Assembly: GCF_006440775.1 (NCBI RefSeq)
Contig: NZ_VFTZ01000002.1
Coordinates: 62,001-126,000, forward strand
Length of the DNA stretch: 64,000 nt
DNA from: Mesorhizobium sp. B2-7-2
Lineage (GTDB): Bacteria > Pseudomonadota > Alphaproteobacteria > Rhizobiales > Rhizobiaceae
Direction of reading: 5' to 3'
Shown: piece after piece, positions 17,798-27,523 of the stretch
How positions within the stretch are numbered: the stretch's first letter is position 1
Layout of the letters: each line of letters opens with the position of its first letter
The notes under the pieces: generated by a model
The model's database searches: none
The model's input: only the letters and a program-made list of their open reading frames with translations
Told to the model about the DNA's origin: nothing
Translations under genes and position numbers: made by a program

Positions 17798-20700
17798 CCT
17801 TCCGCCTCGTCCTCGCTGGCGCCGCCGGCCGACCATTCCAGCACCCGCGCCAGATGATCGTAGTCGCCGTCCGCCTCGCCCTCGCGGAAGGGCAGGGCGC
17901 GTGACAGATAGCCGCTGGTCGGGTCGGCATAGTGGAAGAGCAGCCGTTCCAGCCGCGCCCAGGCCTCCTCGGATAGGTCGTTGGCGGTGCGCGGCTTGCG
18001 GTTGTATTCGAGGATCGATTCCTCGAACACCTCGCCATTCGGCTTCAGCCGCACGAAGGCGAGCTGCGAGGGCTCGCGGATGCCGAGCTCCTTGAAGGCG
18101 CCGCGCCTGAGCAACGCGCCCTCCAACGCAAGCTGCGGCGACAGCAGCGTGTGCGCCTGCGCTTTCGAGGGCGAGGAGCCGGTCTTGTAGTCGAGGATGT
18201 CGGCCATGCCGCCGGCAAGCAGGTCGACGCGGTCGGCATAGCCGGACAGCGTCACCCCGGTGCGGCCGACCACGGTCTTTTCGGCGCGCTCCTCGGCGTA
18301 GCGCCTGGCAACAGCATCGGCGCGGCCATGCTCCCATTCGATGATGTTTTCGGCGAGCTTCTCGAAACGCGGCCACCAGATGGCCTCGATATCAGGCGGA
18401 AGCTCTGCCTCGGCAAAGCAGGCACGGCCAGCGTCGATGAGGCTGACCAGCGCGTTCGGAGCCCTCGGATCCTCGACCCGACGCGAGAACAAATGCAGAA
18501 TTTCGTGGAACAGCGTGCCGCGTTCGGCGGCGCCCGGATCGCGGATCAAAGGCTCCAGCGGCATCAGGCCGAGGATGCGCCGTGCATAGACCGCATAGGG
18601 GTCGCGGCGCAGCGTCTCGATCTCGGTGACCGAGAAATGCTGCGGGCGCAGGCTGAGCGGCGGCTTCGGCTGCGGGCGCGAGGCAAAATCCTTCTTCTCG
18701 CCGGCATCGAGCGCGCGCGCCCAAGCAAGCAGCGCGTCGCCGCGGCCGCGCAGTACCGCCGCCGGCTCCTTGCCGAGGAAGGTCAGGATGCGCTGCAGCC
18801 AGCGCGACGGCACCGCCGGCGCGTCGCCGGAGCGGGCCGAGCGCGTCAGCACCACTTCGCCGGCGCCCATCGCCATTTGGAAATCATGCGCGGCAAGGCC
18901 GATGCGCCGCTCCGGCGGCTCGAGATCGATGCCGGTCTTCATCAGCCGCGACATGAATCGGTCGCTCTCGGGTTTGCGCGGCCACACGCCCTCGTTCAGC
19001 CCGCCGATGACCAGCGTGTCGACATTCTGCAGCCGGGCTTCCAGCGCGCCCCAGATGGCGATGTTGCGATCGGTGCCTTGCGCCGGCTTCACCGTCTCCG
19101 GCGCGATCAGCGCCTCCATTACGTCGGGCCACTCCGAAGCGGCGAAAGTGAAGGGCGAGGACGCGGCCACTAACCCACGCAGCAGCTCGGCAAGTTTCTC
19201 GCCCGCATCGCCGGCGTAGAGCTCCGCCAGGCCGCCGTCGGCGGCGCGGCCCAGATCCTCCAGCGCGACAACGCTCGCGCGTGTCAGCGTCGCGATGTCG
19301 GCGTCTTTCTCGTCGCGGATCGCGGTGAGCGGCAAGAGCGAATTGGTAAGACGGCTAAGCATTCCGCGCGCCTGCTCGATGCCGCGCACGGTCAGGCGCG
19401 AAAACCAGAAAGGCTGCCTTGTGTCGCCGCTCAGCTCCGCCAGCCGCGTCTCGAAAAGCGCGCCGAGCGACGCGACGTCTGGCCGGCCGGTGCCGCCGTG
19501 CAGCGCCACCAGCTCGATAAGCTCGGCCGCCTTGCGCACGGTCTGGCGTTCGAGGCCGAGCCCGAGCAGCGGATGCTTGAGCAAGGCAAGCAGGCCGACG
19601 GGATCGCCCGGCCGGAAGGCGGCGCTCAGCGCGAGCCTGAGCAGGCTGGCGGCCGGTGTGTTGACTAAAGGCGCGCCGCCGGAATCGTCGGCGACGACGC
19701 CGAAACGCAGAAGCTCGGCCGAAACCCGCCGCGCCAGCGCGCGGTCGCCGGTGACGAGCGCCGCGCGCTTGCCCGGAGCCTCCACGGCGCGCTTCAGCGC
19801 GATTGCGATTGCCGCTGCCTCGTCGCGTTCGTTCGCCGCTTCCACCAGCGTCACGCCGCCAAGCGCCTGTTCGACGTCGAGTGCCGTGAAGCGCGGCCGT
19901 GTCTCGGTCCAGTATTCGGTGGTTTCGGCCGGCCGCAGCGCCTCGCCGACCAGGGTGGCGCGCAACGCAAGCGGCGGTGGCGCGGCGACGATGTCCTCGA
20001 CGTCCCGGCGCGGAATGCCGATGCCGCCGATCAGCTTGGCGAGGCCGTATTGCGGGTGGCCGAGCGTTGCCGGGCGCGCGCCGGGCGCCGTGATCGCCGC
20101 GAAGGATGCGTCGTCCAGGTCGCGGTCGAGCCCGGGCAGCACGACGGCGCCGTTGGGCAGGCCGGCGATCACGCCAAGCAGTTCCGCCGTGGCGGGGATG
20201 GAGCCGGTGGAACCGGCGGCAATCACCGGTCCGGCCGGCGGAGTGCGCTTCAGCCGCGCCGCCTCCAGCCGGATCAGCGCGCTGCGATGCGCGGCTGGAT
20301 TGGAGCGGTCCCGCTCCTTGAGCAGTTCCGGCCAGTTGTCGGTGACGATGCCGAGGAAATCCAGCGTCACCTGCCACCATCCGGCAAGGTTGCCGGTGAC
20401 CAGCGTCGCGAGCTTCGCCCAATCCGTGCCTTCGGTCTCGATCTCGTCCATCAGCCGGGCAAGGTCGCGCGCCAGCCAGATGGCGTCGGCGGCCGAGGTC
20501 GGCACGACGAATTCCTCGTTGAACCGCTCTCTTATGTGCGCCGGCAGGCTTTCCTTCCAGGCGCGCACCAGCGGTGCCAGCAACAGCAGCCGCTCCTGCG
20601 CGGCGATCGGCGGCGCGAGGTCCATTGCCGGCGCCGCTTCCGCGTCGAAGGCGGCCTCGTCCTCGTCGAACTCGCCGAGCGGCCGCACCGTCGGCAGGAT

Positions 20701-20913
20701 GGCGGAGCGTTTTCCTACAACGTCGACGAAGGCGCCGCGCAGCGCCCGCGCCGCGCGGCGCGTCGGCACATAGATGGTGACGTCGGCGAGCGCCAGCGGG
20801 TCGCCGTCGAAGCGGAAGCCGGGGATCAGGCGCCCGTCGAGCAACGCCCCCGCCAGCGTCGGCAGGAACGGCGCTCCGGGCGGAATGGAAAAGACGCGGC
20901 GCGTGCCGCTCAT
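17794..20913 (-). CDS. addB: AddB, double-strand break repair nuclease subunit
   Basis: 1039-aa AddB of the alphaproteobacterial type, partner of AddA. The N-terminal domain is an inactive helicase-like fold (FSIPPGAPFLPTLAGALL..., TIYVPTRRAARALRGAF). The C-terminal nuclease has GTLFHEILHLF, YADRVDLLAGGMADILDYKTGSSP and SPQLALEGALL. In other AddB proteins an Fe-S cluster is held by Cys; I see no obvious four-Cys cluster here. The start ATG overlaps the murU stop (ATGA) and the stop overlaps addA, so all are translationally coupled. Confidence 0.95.
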   Translation of the reverse strand: MSGTRRVFSIPPGAPFLPTLAGALLDGRLIPGFRFDGDPLALADVTIYVPTRRAARALRGAFVDVVGKRSAILPTVRPLGEFDEDEAAFDAEAAPAMDLAPPIAAQERLLLLAPLVRAWKESLPAHIRERFNEEFVVPTSAADAIWLARDLARLMDEIETEGTDWAKLATLVTGNLAGWWQVTLDFLGIVTDNWPELLKERDRSNPAAHRSALIRLEAARLKRTPPAGPVIAAGSTGSIPATAELLGVIAGLPNGAVVLPGLDRDLDDASFAAITAPGARPATLGHPQYGLAKLIGGIGIPRRDVEDIVAAPPPLALRATLVGEALRPAETTEYWTETRPRFTALDVEQALGGVTLVEAANERDEAAAIAIALKRAVEAPGKRAALVTGDRALARRVSAELLRFGVVADDSGGAPLVNTPAASLLRLALSAAFRPGDPVGLLALLKHPLLGLGLERQTVRKAAELIELVALHGGTGRPDVASLGALFETRLAELSGDTRQPFWFSRLTVRGIEQARGMLSRLTNSLLPLTAIRDEKDADIATLTRASVVALEDLGRAADGGLAELYAGDAGEKLAELLRGLVAASSPFTFAASEWPDVMEALIAPETVKPAQGTDRNIAIWGALEARLQNVDTLVIGGLNEGVWPRKPESDRFMSRLMKTGIDLEPPERRIGLAAHDFQMAMGAGEVVLTRSARSGDAPAVPSRWLQRILTFLGKEPAAVLRGRGDALLAWARALDAGEKKDFASRPQPKPPLSLRPQHFSVTEIETLRRDPYAVYARRILGLMPLEPLIRDPGAAERGTLFHEILHLFSRRVEDPRAPNALVSLIDAGRACFAEAELPPDIEAIWWPRFEKLAENIIEWEHGRADAVARRYAEERAEKTVVGRTGVTLSGYADRVDLLAGGMADILDYKTGSSPSKAQAHTLLSPQLALEGALLRRGAFKELGIREPSQLAFVRLKPNGEVFEESILEYNRKPRTANDLSEEAWARLERLLFHYADPTSGYLSRALPFREGEADGDYDHLARVLEWSAGGASEDEAEG

Positions 20914-21632
20914 ACCGCCTTCGCTAGGGCGCCGGCCACGGCTGCCTCGGCCGCCGGAATGGCGTCCGGAGTGCCGACGGTGATCCAGCGTCCGTTCATC
21001 TTCATGCCGAACAGGCGCCCTGTGGCGATCGCCTTGTCGAAATAGACATTGAGCGAATGCGAGCCCATGGGCGCATCCTTGAAGATGCGCGGGTGGATGA
21101 TGGCGGCGCCGGCATAGATCAGGCCCGCCGGATCGCCCTTCGAGCGCCGTAGAGCTCCACCAGGGGCAACAAGGAAATCGGTGCCGACGCAATGCCCGGT
21201 CGCTGAGTCGAGATCGGTAAGCATCAGCAGAATATCCATTCTCGCGGCGTCCCATGCAAGGGCAAGACGCTCGAGGCTGGGCTGACCGCTGTCGATCCAG
21301 AAGGTGTCGGCATTGATGATGTAGAAGGGCTCGCCACCCAGAAGCGGCAGCGCCTTGACGATGCCGCCAGCCGATTCCAGCAGCGCCTCGCGCTCGTCGG
21401 AGATGACGATCTTCGGTGCGCGCCTATGGGCGACATGCGCGACGATCTGCTCGGGCAGATAGTGCACATTGACGACGGCCTTGGCGACGCCGGCGGCTTT
21501 CAGGCTGTCCAGCCCCCAGTCGAGCAGGGTCTTGCCGGCGATCTTCACCAGCGGCTTGGGCATCGTGTCGGTGATCGGCCGCATGCGCTTGCCAAGCCCG
21601 GCAGCCAGCACCATCGCGGTCGTCGGCTTCAT
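20910..21632 (-). CDS. murU: MurU-like nucleotidyltransferase
   Basis: 240-aa sugar-phosphate nucleotidyltransferase. The N-terminal signature LAAGLGKRMRPITDTMPKPL is diagnostic of the fold, and the PFYIINADTFW region carries the metal-binding Asp. In Pseudomonas, MurU makes UDP-MurNAc from MurNAc-1-phosphate in peptidoglycan recycling, with AmgK as the kinase. Here the gene overlaps by 4 nt the downstream end of a TsaE-AmgK-like fusion, which strongly suggests the AmgK-MurU pair. It could also be a general mannose-1-phosphate guanylyltransferase-like enzyme. The AmgK-MurU reading rests on context and has not been tested. Confidence 0.8.
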   Translation of the reverse strand: MKPTTAMVLAAGLGKRMRPITDTMPKPLVKIAGKTLLDWGLDSLKAAGVAKAVVNVHYLPEQIVAHVAHRRAPKIVISDEREALLESAGGIVKALPLLGGEPFYIINADTFWIDSGQPSLERLALAWDAARMDILLMLTDLDSATGHCVGTDFLVAPGGALRRSKGDPAGLIYAGAAIIHPRIFKDAPMGSHSLNVYFDKAIATGRLFGMKMNGRWITVGTPDAIPAAEAAVAGALAKAV

Positions 21633-23140
21633 GGGACCCGTTCCTCGAGCAGGCCGTGGGCCATGTAGAAATCCTTCAGGCCGGCAAGCGCCGGATGCGC
21701 CAGCGCCCGCCTCAGATAATCGCGGATGCGCGGCAGGTGTTTCAGATAGTAAGGCTTGCCGTCGCGTTTTTCGAGCCGCACGAAGATGCCGAGGATCTTC
21801 GAATTGCGCTGCGCGGCCATGATCGCATAGGCCTCGGCGAAGCCGGCCTCGTCGAAAGCGCCGGCGGAGCGCCGCGCCGCGACATAAGCCGCGACCGTCC
21901 GCCGCTCGATCTCGGGCGAGACGGTGACGCGCGCATCCATCGCCAAGGAAGCGACGTCATAGGCGGCAGGCCCGATCAGCGCGTCCTGCACGTCGACGAT
22001 GCCCAGCCGGTCGAGGCCGACGCGCTCGGCCCGCCAGATGATGTTGGGCGAATGGAAGTCGCGCAGCATCAGCGTGTATTCGCTGCCTGCCAGGCGATCG
22101 AGGAGCGCGTTCCATACCTCGTGGTAGCCTGCCCGCAACGCGTCGTTTGCCGGTTCGCCTGTGATCCATGGCACATACCAGTCGACCAAAAGGTCGGCCT
22201 CGATCAACATGGCTTCCCGGTCGAAAGGCGGCACGTCGTGAAACACGCCGGGCGCCGCTTCCAAGCGCGTAGGCCAAGTCTTGCCATGCATCATGGCCAG
22301 CAATTCGGCCGCCGCCTCGTAGCGTTTGGCGATGGGCTGGCCGTCGCGACCGAGGAAACCTTCCGAGCCGAGATGCTCGATGAGCAGAAAACCCTGGTCG
22401 AGATCCTGGGCATGAATCGCCGGCACGCTGACGCCGGCCCCAAGCAACGCCCGGTCGATGGCGACGAAGGCGGTGACGGATTGCGCCGTGTGGGCGATCA
22501 TCGCATAGGGCTTGCCGTCGCGAACCGGCGGCCCGAGCACGAGCCGCGGCGAGTTCATCAGCACGCGCGGCGCTTGGCCGGGCAGCGCGACGATCTCGTA
22601 GGAGCGGGCGGAGGCGTCGCCGACGAAATGGCGGCGATTGGCGTCGCCCCATCCGGCCGAGGCCAGGAAATCGCGCATCGCCAGCGATCGCGCGGCGCGG
22701 TCATAGATTGGTCCCTGCCCGGAAAGCCGCGCCACGCGGCCTTCGCCCTGCTCGGCAAGATCGACCCACAGCGCCGTTTCCGGCAAGCGGTCTGCGGCCC
22801 GTTCCGGCCATTCGATGAGCGCCGCGCCTTGGCTTAGCGCGTCATCGAGGCCGAGCTCGTCGAGCTCGTCCGGAGCGGACAGCCGATAGAGATCGAAATG
22901 ATGCACCGGAACGCGCGTCTCGTAGCTCTGCACCAGGGTGAAGGTCGGGCTCGGCACTTCGAGATTGGCGTCGTCGGCAAGCGCCCGGATCAGCGCACGG
23001 GCCAACGTCGACTTGCCGGCGCCGAGATCGCCTTTCAGCGCGATCGCGTCGCCCGCGCGCAAGGCCATGGCGAGGTCCTCGCCAAGCCTTGCCGTTGCCG
23101 CCTCGTCGGCGAGAAAACGCTCCAGCACCGTTCCTGCCAT
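21629..23140 (-). CDS. tsaE: TsaE-AmgK-like fusion: tRNA t6A ATPase plus sugar kinase
   Basis: 503-aa two-domain protein. Residues 1-150 are TsaE (YjeE), the ATPase of the tRNA threonylcarbamoyladenosine complex: Walker A GDLGAGKST (38-46), PSPTFTLVQSYE and HFDLYRL. Residues of about 165-503 form an aminoglycoside-phosphotransferase fold like AmgK, the MurNAc/GlcNAc 1-kinase: HFVGDASARSYEIV, LIEHLG, the catalytic loop LRDFHSPNI and the metal site GIVDVQDAL. The fusion is a known arrangement in Rhizobiales. The stop overlaps murU; the start is 10 nt after the histidine kinase gene ends. It links tRNA modification, wall recycling and AddAB in one transcript. Confidence 0.93.
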   Translation of the reverse strand: MAGTVLERFLADEAATARLGEDLAMALRAGDAIALKGDLGAGKSTLARALIRALADDANLEVPSPTFTLVQSYETRVPVHHFDLYRLSAPDELDELGLDDALSQGAALIEWPERAADRLPETALWVDLAEQGEGRVARLSGQGPIYDRAARSLAMRDFLASAGWGDANRRHFVGDASARSYEIVALPGQAPRVLMNSPRLVLGPPVRDGKPYAMIAHTAQSVTAFVAIDRALLGAGVSVPAIHAQDLDQGFLLIEHLGSEGFLGRDGQPIAKRYEAAAELLAMMHGKTWPTRLEAAPGVFHDVPPFDREAMLIEADLLVDWYVPWITGEPANDALRAGYHEVWNALLDRLAGSEYTLMLRDFHSPNIIWRAERVGLDRLGIVDVQDALIGPAAYDVASLAMDARVTVSPEIERRTVAAYVAARRSAGAFDEAGFAEAYAIMAAQRNSKILGIFVRLEKRDGKPYYLKHLPRIRDYLRRALAHPALAGLKDFYMAHGLLEERVP

Positions 23141-23150
23141 ATGGGTCGCG

Positions 23151-25730
23151 CTACTCGGCCGCGTCGCGGATGCCCGCCGGCGTATCGGGGATTCCAGATG
23201 GCCTGTCCGGGAAGGTGCAGATCACCGTGGTGCCCCTGTCCTGGCCGGTCTCGATGCGCACGGTTCCGCCATGCAGTTCGACGAAGCTCTTGACGATCGA
23301 GAGCCCCAGCCCGGCGCCGCGCCGCCGCCCGCCATTGGCGCGCGGCTCGAAGCGGCGGAAGACCGATTCCAGCACGTCCGGCGGCATGCCTGGGCCATCG
23401 TCATGCACCGAGAACTCGACGCCGTCGGCCAGCCGGCGGCAGGTAAGCCGGATCGTGCTCGCCTCCGGCGCGTAATTGGCCGCGTTGCTGAGCAGGTTGT
23501 AGAGGATCTGGCGGATGCGGGTCTCGTCGCCATGGAAGCTCGCCGGCGCCTCCGCCGCATCGATCTCGAGCTTGATCCGGTGCTCGTCCAGCCGGTCGGC
23601 GACCAGCTCGGCGGCCGCGGCGATCGTCCGGTCGATGTTCATTTCGGAGATGTCGAGCTGCATGATGCCGGCATCGACGGTCGCCAGGTCAAGGATATCG
23701 TTGACGATGGTGAGCAGCACCGACGACGACGAGCCGACATGCTCGACATATTCGCGCTGCTTCGGCGTCAGCGGTCCGGTCGCGGGCAGCGACAGAAGCT
23801 CGGTGAAGCCGATGATGTTGGTCAGCGGCGAGCGCAGCTCATAGGAAACGTGCTGCACGAATTCGTTCTTCAGCTGGTCGGATTTCTCCAGCGCCTCGTT
23901 CCTGTCCTTCAGCGCCCGCTCGACATTGACGGTGTCGGTGACGTCGACGAAGGTGATCATCACCTGGCCGTTGGGCAGGTGGATCACCGCGTAGCTCAGC
24001 ACCGTCCCGTCGACGAGCTCGATCTGGCCGCGGCGGTCGCGGCGCTCGTCGTCGAAGCCGGTGACCGCGGCGACGAAGCCGCCCCAGGGGCTGTTCGCCG
24101 CACGCTGGTCGCACAGGTCGCGGATCGCCGAAACATGGACGTTCGGCTTGACCGCTTCCACCGTCAGCCCCCACAGCGCGACGAAAGCCGGATTGGACAG
24201 CCTCAGCCGCCCGTCCGGACCGAACACCACCACGCCTTCGGCGAGATTATCCAGCGTCTCGCCCTGCACTCGCACAGCGGTCTGGTAGCGGCTTTCGAGG
24301 TCCATCTTCTCGGTCAGGTTCTCGAACACCCAGGTGACGCCGCCCTTCGGCTGCGGGTTCGCCACGACGCGGATCGTCTTGCCGTCCGGCAGGTGCCACC
24401 AGTGTTCCTGCGATTCGACGGCGCGATAGGCGCTGAGCAGGTTTTCCTTCCAGCGCCGCCATTCCGGCTGCTCGGCGATCCTGCCTTCGCTGCGCAGCCT
24501 GTCGAGCAGCAGCGTGTTGGAGGGAGCGCTGAGCAGGAAGCCCGAGTCGAGGCCCCAGAGCTTCTGGAAGGCCTGGTTGAAGAAGCGCAGCTTTTCCTCG
24601 GTGTCGAAGATCGCCACGGCGGTGTTCAACTGGTCGAGCGTGTCGGCATGGCTGCGCACGGTCCGCTCATATTCGGCGCGGATCGTCTCGGCAGCGCTGG
24701 TGTCGCAGGCGAGCCCCGCCGAACCGTCGGCGCCGGCGAAGTCGGTGACCGCGAACATGCGGCGATCGCCTTCGATCACGGTGGAAAGCGTCTGTTCGAA
24801 GACCGGGCGCGACTTGTGCTGCTCGGCGATCTGATCGCGCGCCTGGCCGCCAAGGAATTCCGTCGCGTCGCGCACGGCCGCGGCGGCGCTTCCTGCTTCC
24901 ACGGCCTCGGCATAGGCGCGGTTGACCCATTGCAATCGCCCGTCCGCGCCACGCAGCCATGCCGGCATCTTCAACGCGTCGAGCAGGCCTATCATGGTGT
25001 CGTAGTCGGCGCTGAGCCGCTGGTTCTCGATCTTCAGCCTGGCCTGGTTGCGCAGCGTCTCCGACAGCGAGACGAAGCGCACCAGCACATGCGCCGCGCT
25101 CTTGCGGCCATGGACCTCCAGCGGCACGCCGGCCTGCGTTTCGATGACCAGATCGAAGGTCTTCGCCTGCTCGCGCAAGGCGGCAACCGCGTGCTCCAAC
25201 GCCGCCGCCGAGCGCGGCATCAGCCAACGGCCGTAGGCGAGGAAGGCGGACCTGTCGTCAGGCGCGCCGCTTTCCAGCGGCAGGCTGCCGATGAGTTCGG
25301 GTTTCTTGTTGTCCGTCGTCCACACGATCAGGCGCTGATCGCGCAGATTGAGCAGCGCCTCGGAACGCTGCAGCGCAGCGTTGACGTCCGCGATGCGGGC
25401 CCTGAGCTGCAGGTTCTGCGAGGCGGTGCGGGCGCGCTCGCGGATAAGGAAGATGGCCGAAACCAGTGCCGCGCCCATGACGCCCACGAACATGGCGAGC
25501 TGCATGACCTCGAGCGTGCTGACCGGCGCCGCGGCCTTTGCCGGAATGCCCGTCTCGGCGTGGGCGGCAAAGGCGAGCAGCGGGCCGGCAAGCGTCGAGG
25601 TCGCAAGCAGCAAGGCCAGCCGCGAGCCGGCACGAAAACCGCCGCGGCTCACGCCGGGGCCGGCATCGTTCGAATCCTCATGGCCGCCGGAAACGGCCTT
25701 TCCCGCGCGTGGCGGGTAATCCCCCGGCAT
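23151..25730 (-). CDS. PAS-domain membrane sensor histidine kinase
   Basis: 859-aa sensor kinase. An N-terminal basic stretch and hydrophobic segment (RLALLLATSTLAGPLLAF) and a second membrane helix (VMQLAMFVGVMGAALVSAIF) anchor it. Several PAS-like domains follow (DTLDQLNTAVAIFDTEEKLRFFNQAF and DNLAEGVVVFGPDGRLRLSNPAF are the clearest). The dimerisation/phosphoacceptor box reads HVSYELRSPLTNIIGF; Tyr instead of the usual His after Ser is not unusual in this group. ATPase boxes are NLLSNAANYAP, DDGPGM and GAGLGLSIVKSF. No response regulator is adjacent, so it is an orphan. ATG 25730 is chosen from GAGGACCAAGAC upstream. It is the first gene of the tsaE-murU-addBA-trxA direction. Confidence 0.88.
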   Translation of the reverse strand: MPGDYPPRAGKAVSGGHEDSNDAGPGVSRGGFRAGSRLALLLATSTLAGPLLAFAAHAETGIPAKAAAPVSTLEVMQLAMFVGVMGAALVSAIFLIRERARTASQNLQLRARIADVNAALQRSEALLNLRDQRLIVWTTDNKKPELIGSLPLESGAPDDRSAFLAYGRWLMPRSAAALEHAVAALREQAKTFDLVIETQAGVPLEVHGRKSAAHVLVRFVSLSETLRNQARLKIENQRLSADYDTMIGLLDALKMPAWLRGADGRLQWVNRAYAEAVEAGSAAAAVRDATEFLGGQARDQIAEQHKSRPVFEQTLSTVIEGDRRMFAVTDFAGADGSAGLACDTSAAETIRAEYERTVRSHADTLDQLNTAVAIFDTEEKLRFFNQAFQKLWGLDSGFLLSAPSNTLLLDRLRSEGRIAEQPEWRRWKENLLSAYRAVESQEHWWHLPDGKTIRVVANPQPKGGVTWVFENLTEKMDLESRYQTAVRVQGETLDNLAEGVVVFGPDGRLRLSNPAFVALWGLTVEAVKPNVHVSAIRDLCDQRAANSPWGGFVAAVTGFDDERRDRRGQIELVDGTVLSYAVIHLPNGQVMITFVDVTDTVNVERALKDRNEALEKSDQLKNEFVQHVSYELRSPLTNIIGFTELLSLPATGPLTPKQREYVEHVGSSSSVLLTIVNDILDLATVDAGIMQLDISEMNIDRTIAAAAELVADRLDEHRIKLEIDAAEAPASFHGDETRIRQILYNLLSNAANYAPEASTIRLTCRRLADGVEFSVHDDGPGMPPDVLESVFRRFEPRANGGRRRGAGLGLSIVKSFVELHGGTVRIETGQDRGTTVICTFPDRPSGIPDTPAGIRDAAE

Positions 25731-25849
25731 GTCTTGGTCCTCTTCGCCGCTTGAATGCAAGACCGCCCTGATGCGTCCCCGGCCCAACATGTCCCCGGAC
25801 CGCGAATCACAACAATAACGCTTGCTGGAATCGGCGTGAAGAATCATTG

Positions 25850-25893
25850 GCGCAAAAAAATAAAGCCGGATGGAAAGTCAACCACCCGGCTTC
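25850..25893 (-). terminator. Rho-independent terminator of ahcY
   Basis: On the minus strand the stem AAGCCGGGTGG/CCATCCGGCTT is followed by TATTTTTTTGCG, 28 nt past the ahcY stop. Confidence 0.9.
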
Positions 25894-25920
25894 AATATAT
25901 GGTAGATAATTTCGCTTTGG

Positions 25921-27321
25921 TTAATAGCGGTAGTGTTCGGGCTTGTACGGGCCCTGCGGCGTCACGCCGATATAGGCGGCCTGTTCGCCGGACAGCTCGG
26001 TCAGCTTGGCGCCGAGCTTGTCGAGATGCAGCCGCGCCACCTTCTCGTCGAGGTGCTTGGGCAGCACATAGACCTGGTTCTCGTATTGGCCGTGCTTGCT
26101 GAAGAGCTCGATCTGCGCCAGCACCTGGTTCGTGAACGAGGCCGACATGACAAAGCTCGGATGGCCGGTGGCGTTGCCGAGATTGAGCAGGCGGCCCTCG
26201 GAAAGGAGGATCATCCGCTTGCCGTCCGGGAAGGTGATCAAATCCACCTGCGGCTTGACGTTGGTCCATTTCAGATTGCGCAGCGACGCCACTTGGATCT
26301 CGTTGTCGAAGTGGCCGATATTGCCGACGATCACCATGTCCTTCATCGACCGCATATGGTCGAGCGTGACGACGTCCTTGTTGCCGGTGGTGGTGATGAC
26401 GATGTCGGCGGTGGGCGCAGCGTCTTCCAGCGTCACCACCTCATAGCCGTCCATCGCCGCCTGCAGCGCGCAGATCGGGTCGACCTCGGTGACCTTGACG
26501 CGGGCGCCGGCGCCGCGCAGCGAGGCCGACGAGCCCTTGCCGACATCCCCATAGCCGCAGACCACCGCGACCTTGCCCGCCATCATGGTATCGGTGCCGC
26601 GGCGGATGCCGTCGACCAGCGATTCCTTGCAGCCATATTTGTTGTCGAATTTCGACTTGGTGACGGAATCGTTGACGTTGATCGCCGGGAAAGGCAGCAG
26701 GCCCTTCTTCTGCAGCTGATAGAGGCGGTTGACACCGGTGGTGGTCTCCTCGGTGACGCCGCGGATCGCTTCCCGCTGCTTGGTGAAGAAGCCGGGCGAA
26801 GCCTTCAGGCGCTTCTTGATCTGGGCGAACAGGATCTCTTCCTCCTCGCTGCCGGGATTGGACAGCACGTCCTCGCCGGCCTCGGCGCGCGCGCCGAGCA
26901 GGATGTACATGGTGGCGTCGCCGCCATCGTCCAGGATCATGTTGGAGGTACCGCCATCGGTCCACTGGAAGATGCGGTCGGTGTAGTCCCAATAGTCTTC
27001 CAGCGACTCGCCCTTGATGGCGAAGACCGGAATGCCGGCCTCGGCGATGGCCGCGGCCGCGTGGTCCTGGGTCGAGAAGATGTTGCAGGAGGCCCAGCGG
27101 ACGTCGGCGCCCAGCGCCTTCAGCGTCTCGATCAGCACCGCCGTCTGGATGGTCATGTGCAGCGAGCCGGTGATGCGCGCGCCTTTCAGCGGCTTCTTGG
27201 CGCCGAACTCCTCGCGGCAGGCCATCAGGCCCGGCATTTCGGTTTCGGCGATCTCGATCTCCTTGCGGCCCCAGCCGGCAAGCGAGATGTCGGCGACCAC
27301 ATAGTCCTTGCTACCCGTCAT
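25921..27321 (-). CDS. ahcY: Adenosylhomocysteinase (SAH hydrolase)
   Basis: 466-aa NAD-dependent enzyme splitting S-adenosylhomocysteine into homocysteine and adenosine, clearing the inhibitor of methyltransferases. Visible blocks are [16 protein letters not shown], the substrate-binding NKYGCKESL, the NAD loop [26 protein letters not shown] and the C-terminal PEHYRY. The length matches rhizobial AhcY, and ATG 27321 begins the conserved start [12 protein letters not shown]. It is bounded by a terminator downstream and, about 110 nt upstream, by an 18-bp palindrome that is a good operator candidate. Confidence 0.98.
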   Translation of the reverse strand: MTGSKDYVVADISLAGWGRKEIEIAETEMPGLMACREEFGAKKPLKGARITGSLHMTIQTAVLIETLKALGADVRWASCNIFSTQDHAAAAIAEAGIPVFAIKGESLEDYWDYTDRIFQWTDGGTSNMILDDGGDATMYILLGARAEAGEDVLSNPGSEEEEILFAQIKKRLKASPGFFTKQREAIRGVTEETTTGVNRLYQLQKKGLLPFPAINVNDSVTKSKFDNKYGCKESLVDGIRRGTDTMMAGKVAVVCGYGDVGKGSSASLRGAGARVKVTEVDPICALQAAMDGYEVVTLEDAAPTADIVITTTGNKDVVTLDHMRSMKDMVIVGNIGHFDNEIQVASLRNLKWTNVKPQVDLITFPDGKRMILLSEGRLLNLGNATGHPSFVMSASFTNQVLAQIELFSKHGQYENQVYVLPKHLDEKVARLHLDKLGAKLTELSGEQAAYIGVTPQGPYKPEHYRY

Positions 27322-27430
27322 GGCAGTGCTCCGGTGTGATTTTTTCTCAAGGCGCGCCGACGCCGGGAGGCGCATGGGAGGGCGCGGTTGCCGGCTTGAC
27401 TACCAGATCGGTCGCCGCACGACAATGGGA

Positions 27431-27448
27431 CATAAAGAAATCTTTATG
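27431..27448 (-). promoter_or_regulatory. Palindromic operator candidate upstream of ahcY
   Basis: CATAAAGAAATCTTTATG has perfect 8-bp arms with a 2-base centre, 110 nt before the ahcY ATG. The spacing and shape suit an ArsR-type homodimer such as SahR-like methionine-cycle regulators. I recall motifs of this type for that family, but the assignment is inference. Confidence 0.55.
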
Positions 27449-27450
27449 CG

Positions 27451-27520
27451 CGCATGTCTTGCGTGTCGTCCAAAAGCGCGGAACGGTTTTGGGAAGACGA
27501 CATGCATCCAACAAAAAGCG
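27451..27520. repeat. Family C intergenic repeat, copy 2
   Basis: GTGTCGTCCAAAAGCG...CGGTTTTGGGAAGACGACATGCAT is an inverted-repeat core with a second ATGTCTTG half outside it. It lies between the HPr gene and the ahcY operator candidate. Confidence 0.7.
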
Positions 27521-27523
27521 TGA

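Noticed and set aside
22938..25754. Very long open frame on the plus strand opposite the histidine kinase
   Set aside because: It has no start context, is rich in Arg/His/Gln as expected of antisense readings of GC-rich genes, and has no recognisable domain. The minus-strand kinase explains the coding signal.
27322..27523. SAM or SAH riboswitch before ahcY
   Set aside because: I cannot trace the conserved pairing of any known SAM/SAH class. A protein-binding palindrome and a family C repeat explain the visible structure.
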